Positions 7,104 to 8,454 of a stretch of 8,454 nucleotides of DNA are shown piece after piece. The notes beneath the pieces are model-generated. The model ran no database searches. It was not told the DNA's origin and saw only the letters and a list, made by a program, of their open reading frames with translations. The translations under genes were made by a program, and so were the position numbers. Source of the DNA: JBDSGC01 sp046594105 (GTDB lineage Bacteria; Acidobacteriota; Thermoanaerobaculia; Gp7-AA8); the NCBI GenBank assembly GCA_046594105.1, contig JBKJQB010000209.1, forward strand, positions 1 through 8,454. The letters are read 5' to 3'. The number at the start of each line of letters is the position of its first letter. Position 1 is the stretch's first letter.

Positions 7104-7111
7104 ATCCATTC

Positions 7112-8287
7112 ATGAAAGACATCGTCATCGTTGACGGCGCGCGTACGCCGATGGCTGAGTACAACGGACATTTCACGGACACCAGCGCCATCGATCTGGC
7201 TGTCGTCGCCGCAAAAGAAGCGCTGAAGCGGAGCGGTTTCGCGCCGGATGAGATCAATCACGTGATTGTCGGCAACGCGTTGCAGACGTCGGGCGATGCC
7301 ATCTACGGCGCGCGCCACGTCGGCCTCAAGGCGGGTGTGCCGAATGAGGTGCCTGCTCTCACGCTCAATCGACTCTGCGGCTCCGGCGTGCAGTCCATCA
7401 TCAGCGCCGCGGAGCAGATCATGCTGGGCCAGTCGACCTCGGTGCTGGCAGGCGGCATGGAGAACATGTCGCAGGCCCCGCATGTAATCCGAGGGGCGCG
7501 CAAAGGATTCAAGCTGGGCCAGGGGAACATCGAGGACTCGCTGATGGTCGCGTTGCTGGACAGCTACAGCGGCCTGTACATGGCTCAGACCTCCGACAAC
7601 CTCGCGAAAAAGTTCAACATCTCCCGCGAGGAACAGGACACCTACGCCATCCGCAGCCAGAAGTGCGCGGCGGAAGCGCTAGCCGCAGGCAAGTTCAAGG
7701 ACGAGATCATCCCGGTCGCGGTGGGACGCAAAGGGGAGTTGGTCAGCGAAGACGACCACCTGCGTTCGGACACCACCATGGAAGGGCTGGCGAAATTGAA
7801 GCCGGCCTTTGCCAAGGACGGATTCGTGACCGCCGGCAACGCCAGCGGAATCGTCGACGGCGCGGCGATGGTGGTGGTGACCAGCGCCGAGAATGCCAAG
7901 GCCAAAGGCAGCAAACCGCTCGGAAGAATCGTTTCCTGGGGCATCACCGGCTGCGATCCCGACGTCATGGGAATCGGGCCGGTTCCCGCCACACGGATGG
8001 CGTTGAAGAGGGCGAACATGAAACTCGAGGACCTCGATCTCATTGAGATCAACGAAGCGTTCGCCGGTCAGATTCTGGCGGTGGCCAAGGACCTCGGAAT
8101 CGACATGGAGAAGCTCAATGTCAACGGCGGCGCGATCGCACTCGGGCATCCTCTGGCAGCGACCGGCACCCGTCTGGTGCTCACCGTTCTGTACGAGCTG
8201 CGCCGCCGGCAGAAGCGCTACGGCCTGGCCTCAGCGTGCATCGGCGGCGGCCAGGGCATCGCCATGATCGTGGAGAGCCTTCAGTAA
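7112..8287 (+). CDS. Thiolase family protein, acetyl-CoA C-acetyltransferase or 3-ketoacyl-CoA thiolase
   Basis: The protein has 391 residues, the usual thiolase length, and begins KDIVIVDGARTPM. The catalytic residues are all present: nucleophile C89 in LNRLCGSGVQS, N314 in NEAFA, H346 in GGAIALGHPLAATG and C376 in SACIGGGQG. C89 matches the numbering of the well-studied Zoogloea enzyme. The N-terminal half (about 1-260) and C-terminal half (about 270-391) are the two thiolase folds. The reaction is either condensation of two acetyl-CoA to acetoacetyl-CoA or thiolytic cleavage of a 3-ketoacyl-CoA in beta-oxidation; sequence alone does not decide. No hydratase, dehydrogenase or polyhydroxybutyrate gene is adjacent, so the pathway remains open. 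It is a cytoplasmic homotetramer in the family. It appears to be transcribed alone; no clear promoter is visible in the 102-bp gap upstream. Confidence 0.95.
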   Translation: MKDIVIVDGARTPMAEYNGHFTDTSAIDLAVVAAKEALKRSGFAPDEINHVIVGNALQTSGDAIYGARHVGLKAGVPNEVPALTLNRLCGSGVQSIISAAEQIMLGQSTSVLAGGMENMSQAPHVIRGARKGFKLGQGNIEDSLMVALLDSYSGLYMAQTSDNLAKKFNISREEQDTYAIRSQKCAAEALAAGKFKDEIIPVAVGRKGELVSEDDHLRSDTTMEGLAKLKPAFAKDGFVTAGNASGIVDGAAMVVVTSAENAKAKGSKPLGRIVSWGITGCDPDVMGIGPVPATRMALKRANMKLEDLDLIEINEAFAGQILAVAKDLGIDMEKLNVNGGAIALGHPLAATGTRLVLTVLYELRRRQKRYGLASACIGGGQGIAMIVESLQ

Positions 8288-8360
8288 TCGGACGTCTGTA
8301 ATCCGGAGCGATGGACAGCACGCGCTGGGCCTGAGAGAAAGAAACGGGCGCGGAGGCAAA

Positions 8361-8380
8361 GCGCCGGAGGCGCGATTGAC
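8361..8380 (+). repeat. Short hairpin repeat, copy 1 (GGA loop, GATTGAC tail)
   Basis: GCGCC and GGCGC form a 5-bp stem around GGA (8361-8373), followed directly by GATTGAC. A second copy lies 68 bp downstream with the same loop and tail. It is the first member of a REP-like cluster after the thiolase gene. Confidence 0.7.
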
Positions 8381-8385
8381 CTTAG

Positions 8386-8405
8386 CCCAGGACTTCAGTC
8401 CTGGG
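8386..8405. repeat. Perfect palindrome between the two short hairpins
   Basis: CCCAGGACT (8386-8394) pairs perfectly with AGTCCTGGG (8397-8405), separated by TC; in practice this is an 8-bp stem with a TTCA loop. No T-run follows. GGGACT at 8403-8408 could instead pair with AGTCCC at 8428-8433 around a small GGGG/CCCC hairpin, so the cluster has competing folds. Confidence 0.7.
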
Positions 8406-8428
8406 ACTTGAGGGGCTCCCCCAGACGA

Positions 8429-8448
8429 GTCCCGGAGGGACGATTGAC
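8429..8448 (+). repeat. Short hairpin repeat, copy 2 (GGA loop, GATTGAC tail)
   Basis: GTCCC and GGGAC form a 5-bp stem around GGA (8429-8441), followed by GATTGAC. It differs from copy 1 at four positions, which make up two exchanged base pairs, so the stem is kept. The element ends 6 bp before the window edge and may continue. Confidence 0.7.
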
Positions 8449-8454
8449 GATGCT

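Noticed and set aside
7079..7111. Upstream GTG start adding 11 residues to the thiolase
   Set aside because: It lies inside the palindrome, has no ribosome-binding site and adds residues absent from the usual thiolase N-terminus; ATG 7112 has AAAGGA 8 nt upstream.
5777..7483. 568-residue open frame on the minus strand across the peptidase and thiolase genes
   Set aside because: It is antisense to two firmly identified enzymes with complete active sites, has no recognisable motif and runs through the intergenic palindrome.
7060..8405. Intrinsic terminators at the palindromes 7060-7083 and 8386-8405
   Set aside because: Neither stem is followed by a run of T on either strand, so they are listed as repeats rather than terminators.

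Overview
The window is GC-rich bacterial DNA from a probably environmental, Gram-negative-type organism. A large secreted-type protein built from FG-GAP/VCBS and DUF11 repeats with a C-terminal 'IK-VH-ELR' tail, an exported prolyl oligopeptidase and short GC-rich palindromic repeats between genes would fit Acidobacteriota or a related soil or sediment lineage. No marker gene settles this, so the placement is an inference.

Layout. Positions 2-3271 (+) hold the 3' part of a very large repeat protein whose start lies left of the window. Its order is FG-GAP repeats, two DUF11 domains, seven FG-GAP repeats at an exact 147-bp period, two more DUF11 domains, a fibronectin III domain and a tail with three short repeats. 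A tRNA-Asp(GUC) gene follows on the minus strand at 3370-3446, with a recognisable promoter overlapped by a strong inverted repeat. A DoxX-family membrane protein (3546-4037, -) comes next. It is arranged head to head with a CPBP-family intramembrane protease (about 4056-4871, +). The protease overlaps by 4 bp a signal-peptide-bearing S9A prolyl oligopeptidase (4868-7009, +). After a 102-bp gap containing a perfect hairpin lies a thiolase (7112-8287, +). The last 167 bp hold no gene but a cluster of palindromes, including two hairpins that differ only by compensatory base-pair changes.

Functional links. The only well-supported transcriptional unit is CPBP protease plus prolyl oligopeptidase, with overlapping stop and start codons. 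One is a membrane-embedded protease and the other an exported peptidase, so a shared role in envelope or periplasmic proteolysis is possible but unproven. The repeat protein, the tRNA, DoxX and the thiolase look like independent neighbours. There is no CRISPR array, transposase, phage gene or obvious defence system. The most unusual features are the composite repeat protein with its unassigned tail and the intergenic palindromes.
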